64,000 nt of DNA, from assembly GCA_963513935.1 (NCBI GenBank), contig OY740774.1, forward strand, positions 24,447,949 to 24,511,948, in the 5' to 3' direction. This document shows, in pieces, positions 34,846 to 45,493 of the stretch. This DNA is from Aphrophora alni (lineage: Eukaryota; Arthropoda; Insecta; Hemiptera; Aphrophoridae). How positions within the stretch are numbered: position 1 is the first letter of the stretch; each line of letters starts with the position of its first letter. Under the pieces are notes generated by a model that saw only the letters and a program-made list of their open reading frames with translations, had not been told where the DNA came from and ran no database searches. A program made the translations under genes and the position numbers.

Positions 34846-35747
34846 GGTATAGACTCCTGGACAATTTTGTTGATCTGAGTTATTTTTGGTGAGTGCTGCA
34901 ATTTATATTGTAATAATAAAAATTATTTTTAAATACAATGTATATTTTTTTTTACTTTTCTAACCCATAACAAACATAAACAGTATTACTAAAAAAATTT
35001 ATTTTGAATGATATATACTGGACTACCTGTGTTCCCGTGCTTCGCTAGAGTTACGTGTTATAAGTTAAAATATATATAAAAAATTATATTTATGTTTACT
35101 TAACTTTTTATTAAGTTTTCTTTTAAATAACCCTAAGTAGTACACAATCCATGTTGAATGTTTATTATGAATATAATCAGCTTCAAAACTTAAGTTTGAA
35201 ATAATAAGCTTTTTTTTACATGTAACTGAAAAAAGAAGAAAAAACATATTATTCTATTTGTTTTGTTATTTTGGTAATGAAATTTGTATTTTAAGCCTTT
35301 AATCATATACATTAACCTGAATCCCGTTTACTCTTGGTAATTGAAGCAAACCACAAAAGCATAATTGGAAGAAAGTGTGTGCCATTTATTTATTGAGAAA
35401 CTTGGCACTCCATTTATTTATTGTTCAATTGTTAAGTTATAAATATTAATAAAAAATGTAAAAAAAACAAGTATAGGTCACGATTTATCCAACCCAAGTT
35501 TGAAGTTGATACATTTTATCCCAAAGTCCTGAAAAGTTTTTTTTGTCACCCTGTATAACCAGCCAGAACTTGGCATTAGTTACTCTGAAGGGGAGACTAT
35601 AACAGCTTGCTTGTTTTGATGTGGAGGGTAGAAGTAGCAGTGGTTGACTGAACAAATTGGCAACAGTGTAGCCGGCCGGTCCTGAGAAACCCCTCCCACC
35701 TCCCCGAGCCACTATCGGCTCGCCAGTTCCAAATACTCTTTTACTTT

Positions 35748-35838
35748 TAATTCAGCAATAAATTCTGCGTACCTCAGAACACACTGTGCCTTCTTGCAAC
35801 TGGTGTCAGGTGTGAGAGTCACAATGGCGGCTTGCCAC
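35748..35838 (-). pseudogene. Outer transposase, N-terminal block
   Basis: On the - strand: AAIVTLTPDTSCKKAQCVL then RYAEFIAEL, the typical N-terminus of a mariner-type transposase (CVLxYAE). It is cut by insertion of the inner transposon at the TA at 35748-35749 and resumes near 29893 with KSIVSVQHRF. No start codon is preserved; the place where Met is expected reads differently. Confidence 0.75.
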
Positions 35839-36007
35839 CGCACAGCTGTTCTTCACATGCACAAGGTCAAATCTTTCCCCCATGCTACACGGAAAACAAA
35901 ACTTTGTTCTTTTCTCTTCTATTTGACGTTTAAATCGTTTAGTTATCTTGAATAGTCCCCAAGCAATGGCCTTCGAAACCCCGGCATTCTTTTTCGGAGA
36001 CCCTGTA

Positions 36008-37830
36008 TAACTGTTTTGATTTATGCATAAGAGTACAAAGCAAAATACTGCTCATTTTATAAAGGTTAATTTATAAAGCATAGTTTAGTTTACCATTTTA
36101 TCCATACCCTCAGTAATTTAATAATGTAGCAGAAATACTGCTAACTTTTGTAGGATGGTAATGCTACTGATTTGTAGTATTGCTACATAAAAATCAGATG
36201 TGACACTACATATAAGATATTACTCTAAAACACTGATAAATATACAAATTGGCAACATGTTTTTTAATAATGAACACTCGTATATAAACACAGAGTGATA
36301 GGAAAATGTGGAAATTATTTCATATCTCTGGTTTTATACAAATTAGAGAAACATGGGACACGCCATTGCAAACATCTTTACCTCAGCTATCTTCAAGGTG
36401 GTTCAAAAGTATTTTTTACTAAAAGAGAGTGTTCCAAAAGTTTATAAAACTTGCTTTTTCTCAATATTTTAAAATGCAATAATGTTGTTTTTTATTTTAT
36501 TATAACCCAGAATGTTACAAAGGAAATTTTTTTTCTTGGACTTATCTTTAAATATGAAATTATGTACATTTTAAACATTATCTTTTATTACAAAATATTA
36601 TTATCTTTAATGAATTTCATTAACTTATCTATGGTATTAGGTGAAAGGTTATAATCTAAATTAATAACAAGGGACAAAATAACTTTCCAGTTTGAATGAT
36701 CCAAAATTTTATATTAAAACGTTCATAAAAAATTTTGAAATGCTTTCCTTGTGCAGTTTGACAGTGTGGTAGTCGTACATAGTAGCCTCTTACCATGTTC
36801 TTTATCTCTCTCACTTCAAGAGTAATGAGCAGGGCTTTATTAAATATCTGATTTTAAAACCATGTATGTCACTAGGTTTAGTCTGATAAAACTGTTGATT
36901 TAAAAACTTTAAAAGAATTAATGAGTTACAGAATTGTGCCATAGCAGGGTGTTCAATTACCCGCTTGTAATCTGTCCATTTTGATGAAAATGTATTGGCT
37001 AAAAGTTGCCAATTTTAATGTTTAAATAACTTATTTTTAAAGATAAACAAAAACTTTTTTTAAAAGAACTTTTCATACATTTTTTTTACATTTTCTTTTT
37101 TATACATTTAGGAACAACCTGTATTTATTCATATTTTTCTAATAGCCTGGATCACTTGATATAATTAAATATGTGCAATAATTACCTTCAGTGATCCTGT
37201 TTTTCGTCGATATCCTGAATGAAGTTTCAGCCTCACAGAAATATTTTCAAAAGTTTTAACGATGATTTTTTATACACATTACACGTAACATAATCATATA
37301 TCACACTAATATACATTTAAAAACTCTTTATTTCATTGGAGTGGTTGTCAGAGTTTAAAGTTGTTGTGATATCCACAAGGAATGAATCATCTGTTCTATT
37401 GATGGTGTTCAGATAATCATCATATATACACCGACTTGGACATAGACCTACCCATGACACACCACAAGACTATACAGTTAGTTAACAGATACCAACCAGA
37501 AATCAAACAAAATTATGAAAACACAAAGTAACCCAGTTAAAATTAAAAATATATTTAACCATGAAATACAGCAATACCAAATAGAACATATCTTAAAATA
37601 TCATAACTACACAATAGCTTATCAAAACTTCAATGGATTAAAATCAATATTGTATCAAAACCATAGCCTGTATGACATAATATATTGAATGGTAAAGACT
37701 GAGTTCTTGATTAGGAATCTAAGGGATCAACTACCACAAAATTCTACTAGGAATACAAATTTTGCTTTCTTTCAAAGTGTGTTAAGATATAGACTATATA
37801 CATTGGGGAGCAGTAACAATATTGGCATTT
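36008..37830. other. AT-rich stretch, nothing identified
   Basis: No convincing gene or repeat. GGTGGTTCAAAAGTATTTTT and GAGTGTTCCAAAAGTTTATA (36400-36446) resemble mariner-type termini but no partner end was found. 37430-37830 has a weak open stretch without recognisable motifs that leads into the RT relic that follows. Confidence 0.5.
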
Positions 37831-37834
37831 TATT

Positions 37835-38110
37835 AAAACTTTAAAAAAGTTATTAGATTAATAAGTCATGCTGGTTATAGCGAAAGTTGTAGATGTATTT
37901 TTCTTAAGTTAAATAATGACTGATAAATTTATATATATTTGATTTGCTGATATATTAAATAAAGATCACAAGTTCAAACGTACAATACTAAAAATTAGTT
38001 ACATTATAGAGGTTCCATATAGTAGTTTAAGTGTGAGATACAAAAATTTCAATGTATTTTAAGTTTTTTTAATAAATTACCTTTGGAATTTAAAAACATC
38101 CCTATAAAGT
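37835..38110 (+). pseudogene. Non-LTR reverse transcriptase, C-terminal relic
   Basis: Reads KKVIRLISHAGYSESCRCIF, LKLNN, then YIKDHKFKRTILK, and SYIIEVPYSSLSVRYKNFNV. This matches the C-terminal segment of Jockey-like RTs (QKKAxRxIxxAGYxESCRPLF and YVKDH). Stops throughout. Confidence 0.65.
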
Positions 38111-38229
38111 TATTTACAATTTAATAATATAAATTTCTTTTGGAACAACCGATGAATTCTTTAGTGCAAACATTGTGATTGATGCTAAATTAAATGTAGT
38201 AGCTTTTGTAAGACTAATATTAACTTTTA

Positions 38230-38410
38230 CCTTTGTTTATTAACATTTGTTTAGATTTTATATGGATAAGAGACATATGCTTACCTTGTAATGTGGTCCT
38301 TGATATTATCTAATAGTAACACAAGTAAGAAAAACACACAAAAAACACGAAAGTACTAACATATTTTGTAAACACTGTTCACTTTCTCAATCAGTAGAGA
38401 GTATCACTTG
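38230..38410 (+). repeat. Half copy of the foldback family
   Basis: Contains TTTAGATTTTATATGGATAA, AGAGACATATGCTTACCTTG, GTAAACACTGTTCACTTTCT and CAATCAGTAGAGAGTAT, in the same order as the left arm of the 7243-7800 repeat. It ends abruptly after AGTAGAGAGTAT. Confidence 0.78.
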
Positions 38411-39179
38411 ATTGTATTCACTAGATACTCTCTACCCCGCAGGGGGGGTGCAGACTAGCTGCACCTAATAAGAGGGGCTTGGCATCCCTCGCGGTCCCCA
38501 GTCAAACACTATCAGACACTCACAACACATAGACTATCTATATAAACATACACACAGTTCATATATATACATTTTCTTACTTTCACCTTTATTTAGGGTT
38601 TTATCACAGGGGCTATACAGGGGTGGTACAATAAAACATCTTCTCTGAATACACACACACACACACACACACATACAACACTCATACATATTTTACAATT
38701 CGTAGAGGCTGTTGCACTACACGATTCACGGGGATACATAAACACTTTACATTCATATATAGGGATTAGTTTTTGACTGTGCAGAGTCGTAGAGCGTCTG
38801 GGAGTGTTTACTAGACCAATGCATGACAACTTTTGAATTTGGTAAGCTGATGTGAACTTGCTCTGCCGAAGACGTATGTGCGGTTTCTGTTCAGTAACCA
38901 GCCACTTCAGTCCTGAGTCAGGAAGTGTTCACGATAGGTGAGGTGTCGGATCCTCCCTTTCTAGTTGCGGGTCTGGACAGATGCCCATCCAGTCTGGTTA
39001 AAGAGGATACTCTGGACCCTAGAGTTCTGAAGTTAGGAAATAATCGAAAGTGATCCAAGGGATCCAAATAGATGAGACCCTGTTCCCAGAGTCTCATCTG
39101 CAACCACCAAACAGGATTCGCTGGTAAACTCATGCATGGCCTCTACATTTAAAAAAAAGTCAACCTGGATTGTGAAATA
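38411..39179. other. Unassigned GC-richer stretch with a (CA)n run
   Basis: From 38411 the base composition rises. A (CA)n run lies at 38650-38672. 38860-39150 is GC-richer and joins the ORF1 relic of a non-LTR element, so it may be that element's 5' region. No frame with recognisable motifs on either strand. Confidence 0.4.
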
Positions 39180-39189
39180 TGACCATTAT

Positions 39190-39805
39190 CGGCATCGTCC
39201 GAAGAATCTGTGTTTGCCGAAACTATAAAAGCTAATTTGGAAGTAAGGATTCAGGGACCCGTTCCCAGATTCCTTATTGTTCGAAATAGTAATGAAGGGG
39301 CAGATCTCTCTAAGATCTCGCCTTTTATAATAAACAAAGCTGTAACTGGTGCAGCAGGAAAAATTCATTCCATTAGGAAATTCCGGAATGGGAGTTTATT
39401 AATACAGACTAACTCTGACAAACAGAGTCATTTTCGTTGATAATGACATCTTTTTCCGAAGTCGTCAACATGTCTGTTGAACCTCACAAGGGTTTAAATT
39501 CCTCTAGAGGTGTTAATTCTTGCTGTGACCTCTTGAATGAGAGCACGGAGGAAATAAAGAAAAAGCTCGGTGAACAGCATATGATGTCAATGTGGAATGA
39601 ATTTTCCGTACAGAAAATGGTGAGAGAACCAACCAGCTCTATCATCTTGACTTTCACTACTCCAAATCTTTCTGAGCGAGTGTTTACTGGATTCTACAGT
39701 CTAACTGTTAGACCATAAATTCCAAATCCAAGGCATTGTTTCTGATGCCAAGGATTTGGACATGTTAGCAGCACTTGCTCTAAACAGGAAGTTTGTAGAC
39801 AGTGT
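39190..39805 (+). pseudogene. Non-LTR retrotransposon ORF1 (gag-like) relic
   Basis: Consecutive shifted frames read PRFLIVRNSNEGADLSKISP, FIINKAVTGAAGKIHSIRKF, RNGSLLIQTNSDKQS, VEPHKGLNSSRGVNSCCDLL, TFTTPNLSERVFTGFYSLTV and RPYIPNPRHC, then F.CQGFGHVSSTCSKQEVC. This is the ORF1 protein of a Jockey-like insect element, an RNA chaperone with CCHC zinc knuckles. The first knuckle (CxxCxxxGH) is damaged by a frameshift, and after CRQCG the sequence switches to endonuclease. Confidence 0.85.
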
Positions 39806-40135
39806 GGTGATTTTAATTCTCACCACTATACTTGGGGTTCAAACAACTGCAGCCCTAATGATTCTGTTAAATGATGGGTTACCAACTCATCTGTCTGCTT
39901 CTACAAAATGGACATCTGTCGACTTGTCATTTTGTAACCCTAGTCTTGCCACTAAATTTGAGTGATCCATTCTATCTGACACTTACAGTAATGTTCACGC
40001 TCCTGTGAAGCTTAAATTTTCTGACTTCTTACCCTGTAATGATTGTCTTCCCAGATGGATTTTGCGTAAAGCAAAATGGGAAAGTTTTACTAATGAATTT
40101 GTATCACCTATTTATAATATATTCGTCGGACATGC
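39806..40135 (+). pseudogene. Endonuclease relic fused to ORF1
   Basis: GDFNSHHYTWGSNN (the GDFN motif of APE-type endonucleases) starts inside the zinc-knuckle codons. It is followed, after a further deletion, by LNDGLPTHLSAST, VDLSFCNPSLATKF and SDTYSNVHAPVKLKF, which carries the terminal SD.H motif with Asp-His altered. Then LPRWILRKAKWESFTNEFV, the linker to RT, where the relic ends. A dead internal-deletion derivative of the same element as the ORF1 piece. Confidence 0.8.
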
Positions 40136-40711
40136 CAGGGTGTATACCTAGTGAAAGACATTATTGTTTTAATTAATTTTTGTGATAGTGTAAGTGTTGT
40201 TTTAATCATTTTAATGTATGACGAGCTCAAGGTAATTTATTATTATAAGATTAAATTGTGACTTAGTACCACAAAATCCATCTGTAATAAAAATGTTCAA
40301 AAAGTCTAATATGTAATATTATACATAATATGTTATAAGGAATAGGATTCTTTAAAAAAAATGCAAGTGTGGTAAAAACAACCATATAGCCTACGTTTTA
40401 TTTAATTTGCAGGTAAGTTATTTTATTTATGAAGGGCATTAATTATAATATTCACACAATATAAGAACTAACTATAACAAATTCAATTCTATAAGATAAT
40501 TTGTACTATTAGAAACAAAATCATACACAAATTTAAAATTAGAATGGAAAGGAGAAAAGCTCCTAATATTTTTAAGAAAAATTAATTATAATTTTAAAAC
40601 AGTGTTGCTAGAAGTAAATTATTTTCAAGTGGTGGAAAATTCGGTCTATTTCACCTACTCTGAAAATCAGGAAAATTCACATCCTAGAATAAACTAAAAT
40701 CAGAAAATTAC

Positions 40712-41071
40712 TTCCCAAGTCCAAATGAATACAGTTTTCTGTAACTTCCATTTCTAAGTTTATAATTATAAGGAGATGGAATGGAACGTTTTCCTAACCC
40801 GAATGAATAAGGCTGTATTTTCCGTACACTTGAAAGTTTCCTTATGTCAAGTTTCTGGTAGTTCCATTTTCGAGGCTGAAATGTTTCAATTCCTCTTTTT
40901 GTATCATATTTGTCGAACTCAAGCGGTACATAATCCAGAGAATATTCTTTAGGATTATTTAGTTCATCAGTGAATTTATTGTTGTAATCTTCTATGTCTT
41001 GGATTTCATCATAATCACTGGTAGCTCCACATCTCCAAACAAGAATCAAGATAATCAAGGGAAAAATCATT
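40712..41071 (-). CDS. AstA: FGL-amide (type A) allatostatin precursor, signal-peptide exon
   Basis: On the - strand an acceptor (TTTATATGTTTCAG) precedes A-ATG at 41070. The protein starts MIFPLIILILVWRCGATS, a signal peptide, then an acidic spacer rich in Asp and Tyr. At residues about 97-105 it has PYSFGLGKR, preceded by Arg-Lys, and at the end KLYSFGLGK, also preceded by Arg-Lys. YSFGL-Gly-Lys-Arg is the hallmark of type A allatostatins, secreted amidated neuropeptides that inhibit juvenile hormone synthesis and modulate gut and feeding (family knowledge). Predicted products are IQPYSFGL-amide and LYSFGL-amide. The exon runs to a donor GTAATT within the last Lys codon, so Lys-Arg is probably completed in a further exon; otherwise TAA follows Lys directly. 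A longer frame beginning upstream of the acceptor is not the likely start. Confidence 0.9.
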
Positions 41072-41159
41072 CTGAAACATATAAAGAAATTTTTGTTCAA
41101 CTAAATTTATAGTATTTGTACTTTAATTTTTCTTCTTTTTTTCTTTTTCTTGTTCTTGA

Positions 41160-41400
41160 TTAAAGGTATAAAGCCTTTCGGTCATCATTGTCTTAAGAAA
41201 GAAAAGGACATAAAATTAAGACCTCTAGCCTTGGAATACTCTAATAGTGTTAGGGTTGAAAAAGAATAAGAGTTGACTAATTAAAGAGTTAGGAAAGATG
41301 AATTAAAGAAATCTAACTCAATACTATGTGAAAAAAAGGTGTAGATCCAGCTTAGAACCCTTGATATTGCTAAACCAGGATTGATTGACCATCATTAATG
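41160..41400 (+). repeat. SINE-like dispersed repeat, copy 3
   Basis: The best-preserved copy: TATAAAGCCTTTCGGTCATC, AGGACATAAAATTAAGACCT, CTTGGAATACTCTAATAGTG, GAAAAAGAATAAGAGTTG, ACTATGTGAAAAAAAGG. Copies at 22150 and 24215 share the order of these blocks. It lies close upstream of the allatostatin exon, in the intron or 5' region of that gene. Confidence 0.65.
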
Positions 41401-42244
41401 TCTCTTAACCTATAAACAGTAATTAATTTTATTGAGGGATCTCCCATACATGTATTATCAATGCACAACTTGTGTACTTATTTACATAAATAAAGCTTTT
41501 TCGTATAGGATATCAAAAGCAATCCTTACGGAATCACTACAGCACGACTAGATGCAAATGCATCGATTGGTTATAGAATACTAATCAATATATATTGAGG
41601 ATGTGGTTTTCTGTCTTCATCTCAACTCTCCGACAGTACAGACAACCAGAAGTCAATATTAGTTCGTTATTCTAATAGTCCAGCCATTCAATCTCAAGTT
41701 GTTTAAGTTTACATAGTCATAATACTCATTTCTCATAATACCTCTTTAAAGGATATACAGCTGAGATAATATTGGAAAATGAAGAAATAATATAAACCTT
41801 TTTATAAAATTTCGGGAATTACCTTGGATGAAAATTGTTATAGAAGAAACATATTGAAAGAGCGGGAAAGTTGATTTGCATTAAAAGTTGTGTCAAATAG
41901 AGTATTGCTGGTTGGGTTTGACATAAAAACTTATAAACTACAAATGAAAATTTGTTCGCTTTCACATGTGTATCTTTAAATATGCGGTGTCATTGAAGTT
42001 GTGTGTAGTTATGGTTATAAAAGAAATCACAATAATTTCTCGACCAACTTGGATATTAAACTAATAAAAAAACTAAAACTCTATAATACTTATTACATAC
42101 ACACAAATATAATTAATATATAATATGATTGTTTCCAAATTACAATGAAAACTTCCCTCAGCCACTCCTTTAATATCTGAGATCCAATTGATACCTAGTT
42201 CCCTATAAATATTACTAAGAAAATGAGCCACCCCCCCCTGCATC

Positions 42245-42818
42245 CAGTAGCGGCCGATGGTTAAGGGCAATGGGAGGGCTCTGTTTTATTTTATACACGT
42301 AAGGGAAGGCATGTTATCATTCACTTAACATTCACAATCACAAAGGGTTAAGCTTAAAAACATAAACAAACAACTCGTGTGAGTGGCGTTACACTATTTA
42401 GAACAGTTGCGCCAACTTATTTTGCCCATCGAAAACAAGGTTTTTAGTAATGCGGAACATCTAATTTATGGTGGCTTCACTGACTGATGTCTGCGCGCAC
42501 AGCTTCGGACTCTGCCCTAGAAGCTCATTACACGCTGTGTAAATGACGTCACGGCACCCTCAGCTCTGTCTGCTGCTTGCCCCATATGACTAAATGCAAT
42601 GAAACTGGGACGCTCTGGCCACCGTCCGAACTCCAGAATACATTCGTCAAATATTTTATATTGTAAAACTTCCGCTACAAATGATGGTGAAATCCATAGC
42701 GGCAATTCATAATTCATTTATCTCCACAGAATTAAATACATATAGGTATTTACATTATTAAAATAATATTATCATTGGGGGGGGGCGTCCGAGAGTCCTT
42801 ATGAGTAAGCCGCCACTG
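42245..42818. mobile_element. hAT-type MITE, 574 bp, 8-bp target duplication
   Basis: Ends CAGTAGCGGCCGATGG (left) and, in reverse complement, CAGTGGCGGCTTACTCATAA (right), the CAGTGGCGGC terminus of hAT elements. Flanked by a perfect 8-bp duplication CCTGCATC (42237-42244 and 42819-42826), the hAT signature. The interior is unusually GC-rich (42480-42640) with a G run near the right end. No transposase; reading frames inside it are incidental. Confidence 0.9.
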
Positions 42819-44299
42819 CCTGCATCCTCATCACATATCACACCACTACTTTTGATAAATCGTCAATGTTTTTCTTACCCACCAACCAGATTTTACTTAT
42901 TCAAAATACTGTCTATCCTAGTACTCTGCTTGATACCTATAGAAAACAAATTAAACAATTTTGGGTCAATAAATAAAATCAAATCAACATTTTATTAATT
43001 TTAGATCTTTTTAGCAGACCTTGAATGTGGCTTCCAGTTTGGTAATATTGCACTGGTGTATTAATTATACTTCTTTTATAGTCCATTCAACCTGTGTTTT
43101 AGAGGTATAAAGCTAATTTTTTTCCTTTCGACTATTGTTATATAGACAAGTATTTAGCCAAGGTACACAATTCAACTCGCCAAAACCCTCAATGCTGAAA
43201 TTCCTTTGAAGATTCAATTTTAGATGAAAGCTGCATATGCAATTTCAGTATAAAGAAAAAATGTCTAGTAACAAAACATATACTGAATTTTTTTTGTATA
43301 AATGGCACCATATTTCTGACAAGTGTAAACATGCACCGATAATAGTGTGTAATATTTTTTATAACATTCCGATTAACACCTGCTGAATAAAGAAAATGAA
43401 ATAAATATACTGATATGATATAAATATGCTTGATAAATATACAGTGTGTTTTTCTTTCAAAACTCCTCACCCTAATTATTTTTTAAACTGAAAAAAAACT
43501 ATTCAAATAATGTTTACTCTGAATCTGTATAGACATAGGGAGAGCTTAAAAAAACATTTGTACAAAACCCTAAACAACCCCCAACTTCAAAACTTGTAAT
43601 GGCTACCTATGGCTTATGATGTATCAAATTGAAGGGCAGGGGAAAATATGAGTTTTGGAGGTAATAACATAAACAACAGTCTATGTGTTCGCTTACTACA
43701 TTTAAAAATTATATTATATATTTTTTTTCATAAAATTACATTAAACTCTTGATTGTAGATACTGAAAAAATACAAACTGCTTTGTAAACTGAATCAGAAA
43801 AAATGTTGAGGGTTTTTGGAATTTATGTATTCAATAAAAATCATGCAAAAGACCTGTTATCTCTCCTGAGATTAGATTATCAGTTTAGAACAAGCAAAAA
43901 ATAAAAAATGTATATTTATATAGCAATGCAGTAGCCTTGTAAAGCTTGCAGTCTGTAGTTCAATATTCTTGATTAGACAATGTTATCATTCATACAAGTA
44001 AATGCAATCTCCAAGAACAACAAGTTTAAGAAAATGCAAATACAAGAATCAACAAAACTCCTAATCACAAGTATAATGAAAATAAAGGTAACTGTTCTTA
44101 TACCTTTCATAGTAAATAACATATAAATGTTATATTCTACTTTCAGATTTCAACTTGAATTCAGTGGAGTAGTAGGTCAGTGCTGTTTCTTATCGTTTCG
44201 GTTTTTATTATTATTTTCAGTTTTACTTTCTATTACGCTGTGTTTTTATATTAAATTTTTACATTGTAAGTCTTACAATAGTTCTTACACTTTAAGAAA

Positions 44300-45110
44300 G
44301 AGTTGATATTATTATTATTAATTAAGGTGAAACAGCCAAGTCTGCTCGTGCAACTGCCAGACAATTTAATGAAAGAGAATGCTGGGTTTAATATTTGTCA
44401 TAAATCTGTTACTGCACTTGTTGCCAAGTTCTCAGAAACAGGATTAGTTGCTAACAAAAAAGTGAAAGTAAATAGGGTTGATGAATTAACTCAACTGAAG
44501 TTTTAGGTCACTTGTCAATGGATCATACTACTTAAATTCGGATAGTTTCCCAATTTACTGGTATGTCATACAGTTCTGTACGTAAAGTTACTAAACTTTA
44601 CAAGTGGCATCCATATACTGTACAATGATGATTCTACATGAATTGCACTAAGATGATTTCGAAAGAAGAATCCAGTTTTAAAAGGAGATGATCACTCTTT
44701 GTGATGGAATTGACAGTCAGTTTTATAATATTTGTTTTTCTTATGAGAGTAATTTTTTTTTTTTTTAATGGTTTTATAAACACAAAAATTTTGGTACTGG
44801 AGCCCAGAGTACCCTCATACTTTCATACAATGGCCTGAAAAGCTTAATGTGTGGGGTGGGATTGAAAATGCAGTGAATGAAGAATGGGACTTATTAGAGT
44901 ACGATGAGCCCAACATTTACTTCCAGGAGGACAGTGCTCCTCCTCACTACAGAAGAATGAACCGGGACTGGTTAAATGATCATTTTCATGACAGGTAGAA
45001 AGGCAGGTGAGGAGCTGATAAGTGGTTAGCGAGGTCACCAGATTTAACACCAATGGATTTTTTTGAACCATTTAAAATCTATTGTGTCCAAGACTCCTCC
45101 AGCTTGTAAT
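44300..45110 (+). pseudogene. Mariner-like transposase relic
   Basis: The HTH region reads GFNICHKSVTALVAKFSETG, LVANKKVKVNRVDELTQL, then, shifted, HTTSIRIVSQLTGMSYSSVR and KVTKLYKWHPYTVQ. DDFERRIQFCETMITLCDGI-type sequence follows in other frames, then FFLNGF (position of the first Asp lost), QKLNVWGGIENAV with Gln replaced by a stop, NIYFQEDSAPPHYRRMNRDW (second Asp as QEDSAPPHY) and WLARSPDLTPMDFF (third acid, Asp, as in DD37D-type relatives). Short C-terminus. Numerous frameshifts. Confidence 0.85.
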
Positions 45111-45493
45111 ACCTAAAAAAGGTTAATCTAAATTGAATAATAAATATAGCGGGAAATCGTATTGAAAGAAATTGGGAGGGGGCAAAAAAGTCGAAAACGT
45201 GACTTATGTCTTTAAAAGTTAAAATAAAGTAAATTTAATTAATATAGATTTCCAAACACAAGAATGTATAGGATTTAAGAATTTTACTTATAAGGATTTA
45301 AATAATTTTGTGTGTGTAATGTAGAATTAGTTAAAAAGGAACTTGTGGGTGTGCTCAGAGCATGGAACAGTGCATTTGATGTGATGTGAGAAATATTCTA
45401 ACTGACGTAGCGGGAATTAAAAGACTATCTGTGGAGGAAGTAGGGTGAACCCCAAAAATAACGGAAGTGAGATTTTCACCATGAGGCCGGGCA

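Larger units (their letters stand above)
29896..35747 (+). mobile_element. Inner IS630/Tc1-type transposon, 5.85 kb
   Basis: The left end AAAGTAAAAGAGTATTGGGA is matched by the reverse complement of the right end, AAAGTAAAAGAGTATTTGGA. Similarity continues into ACTGGCG. TA flanks both sides (29894-29895 and 35748-35749). It carries a DDE-superfamily transposase on the + strand in two blocks (30194-31304 and 34560-34845), separated by a hexamer satellite. Between 34846 and 35747 is AT-rich non-coding DNA, including CTACCTGTGTTCCCGTGCTT (35026-35045), which resembles the end of an RTE-type element. It sits in the N-terminal codons of the outer transposase. Confidence 0.88.
25307..36005 (-). mobile_element. 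Mariner-type transposon carrying two nested elements
   Basis: The left end CAGGGTCTCCGAAAAAGAAT at 25307 is matched in reverse complement by the right end at 36005 (AGACCCTG after TTCTTTTTCGG), with TA on both sides (25305-25306 and 36006-36007). Inverted similarity runs inward for about 120 bp, including TTGAATAGTCCCCAAGCAAT on the right. Removing the nested insertions leaves about 0.88 kb. That remnant encodes, on the - strand, a broken transposase split into three blocks (35838-35748, 29893-29801, 25883-25425). The element was therefore already a short, internally deleted copy, and it was hit at least twice afterwards. Confidence 0.88.

Noticed and set aside
34679..34864. - strand frame opposite the acidic transposase tail
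   Set aside because: Antisense shadow; the + strand frame matches the transposase family.
38593..38829. - strand Cys/Val-rich frame
   Set aside because: Its Cys-Val run comes from the (CA)n microsatellite.
41068..41100. Upstream Met of the longer allatostatin frame
   Set aside because: The segment before the acceptor (TTTATATGTTTCAG) is intron-like, and the signal peptide begins properly at the second Met.
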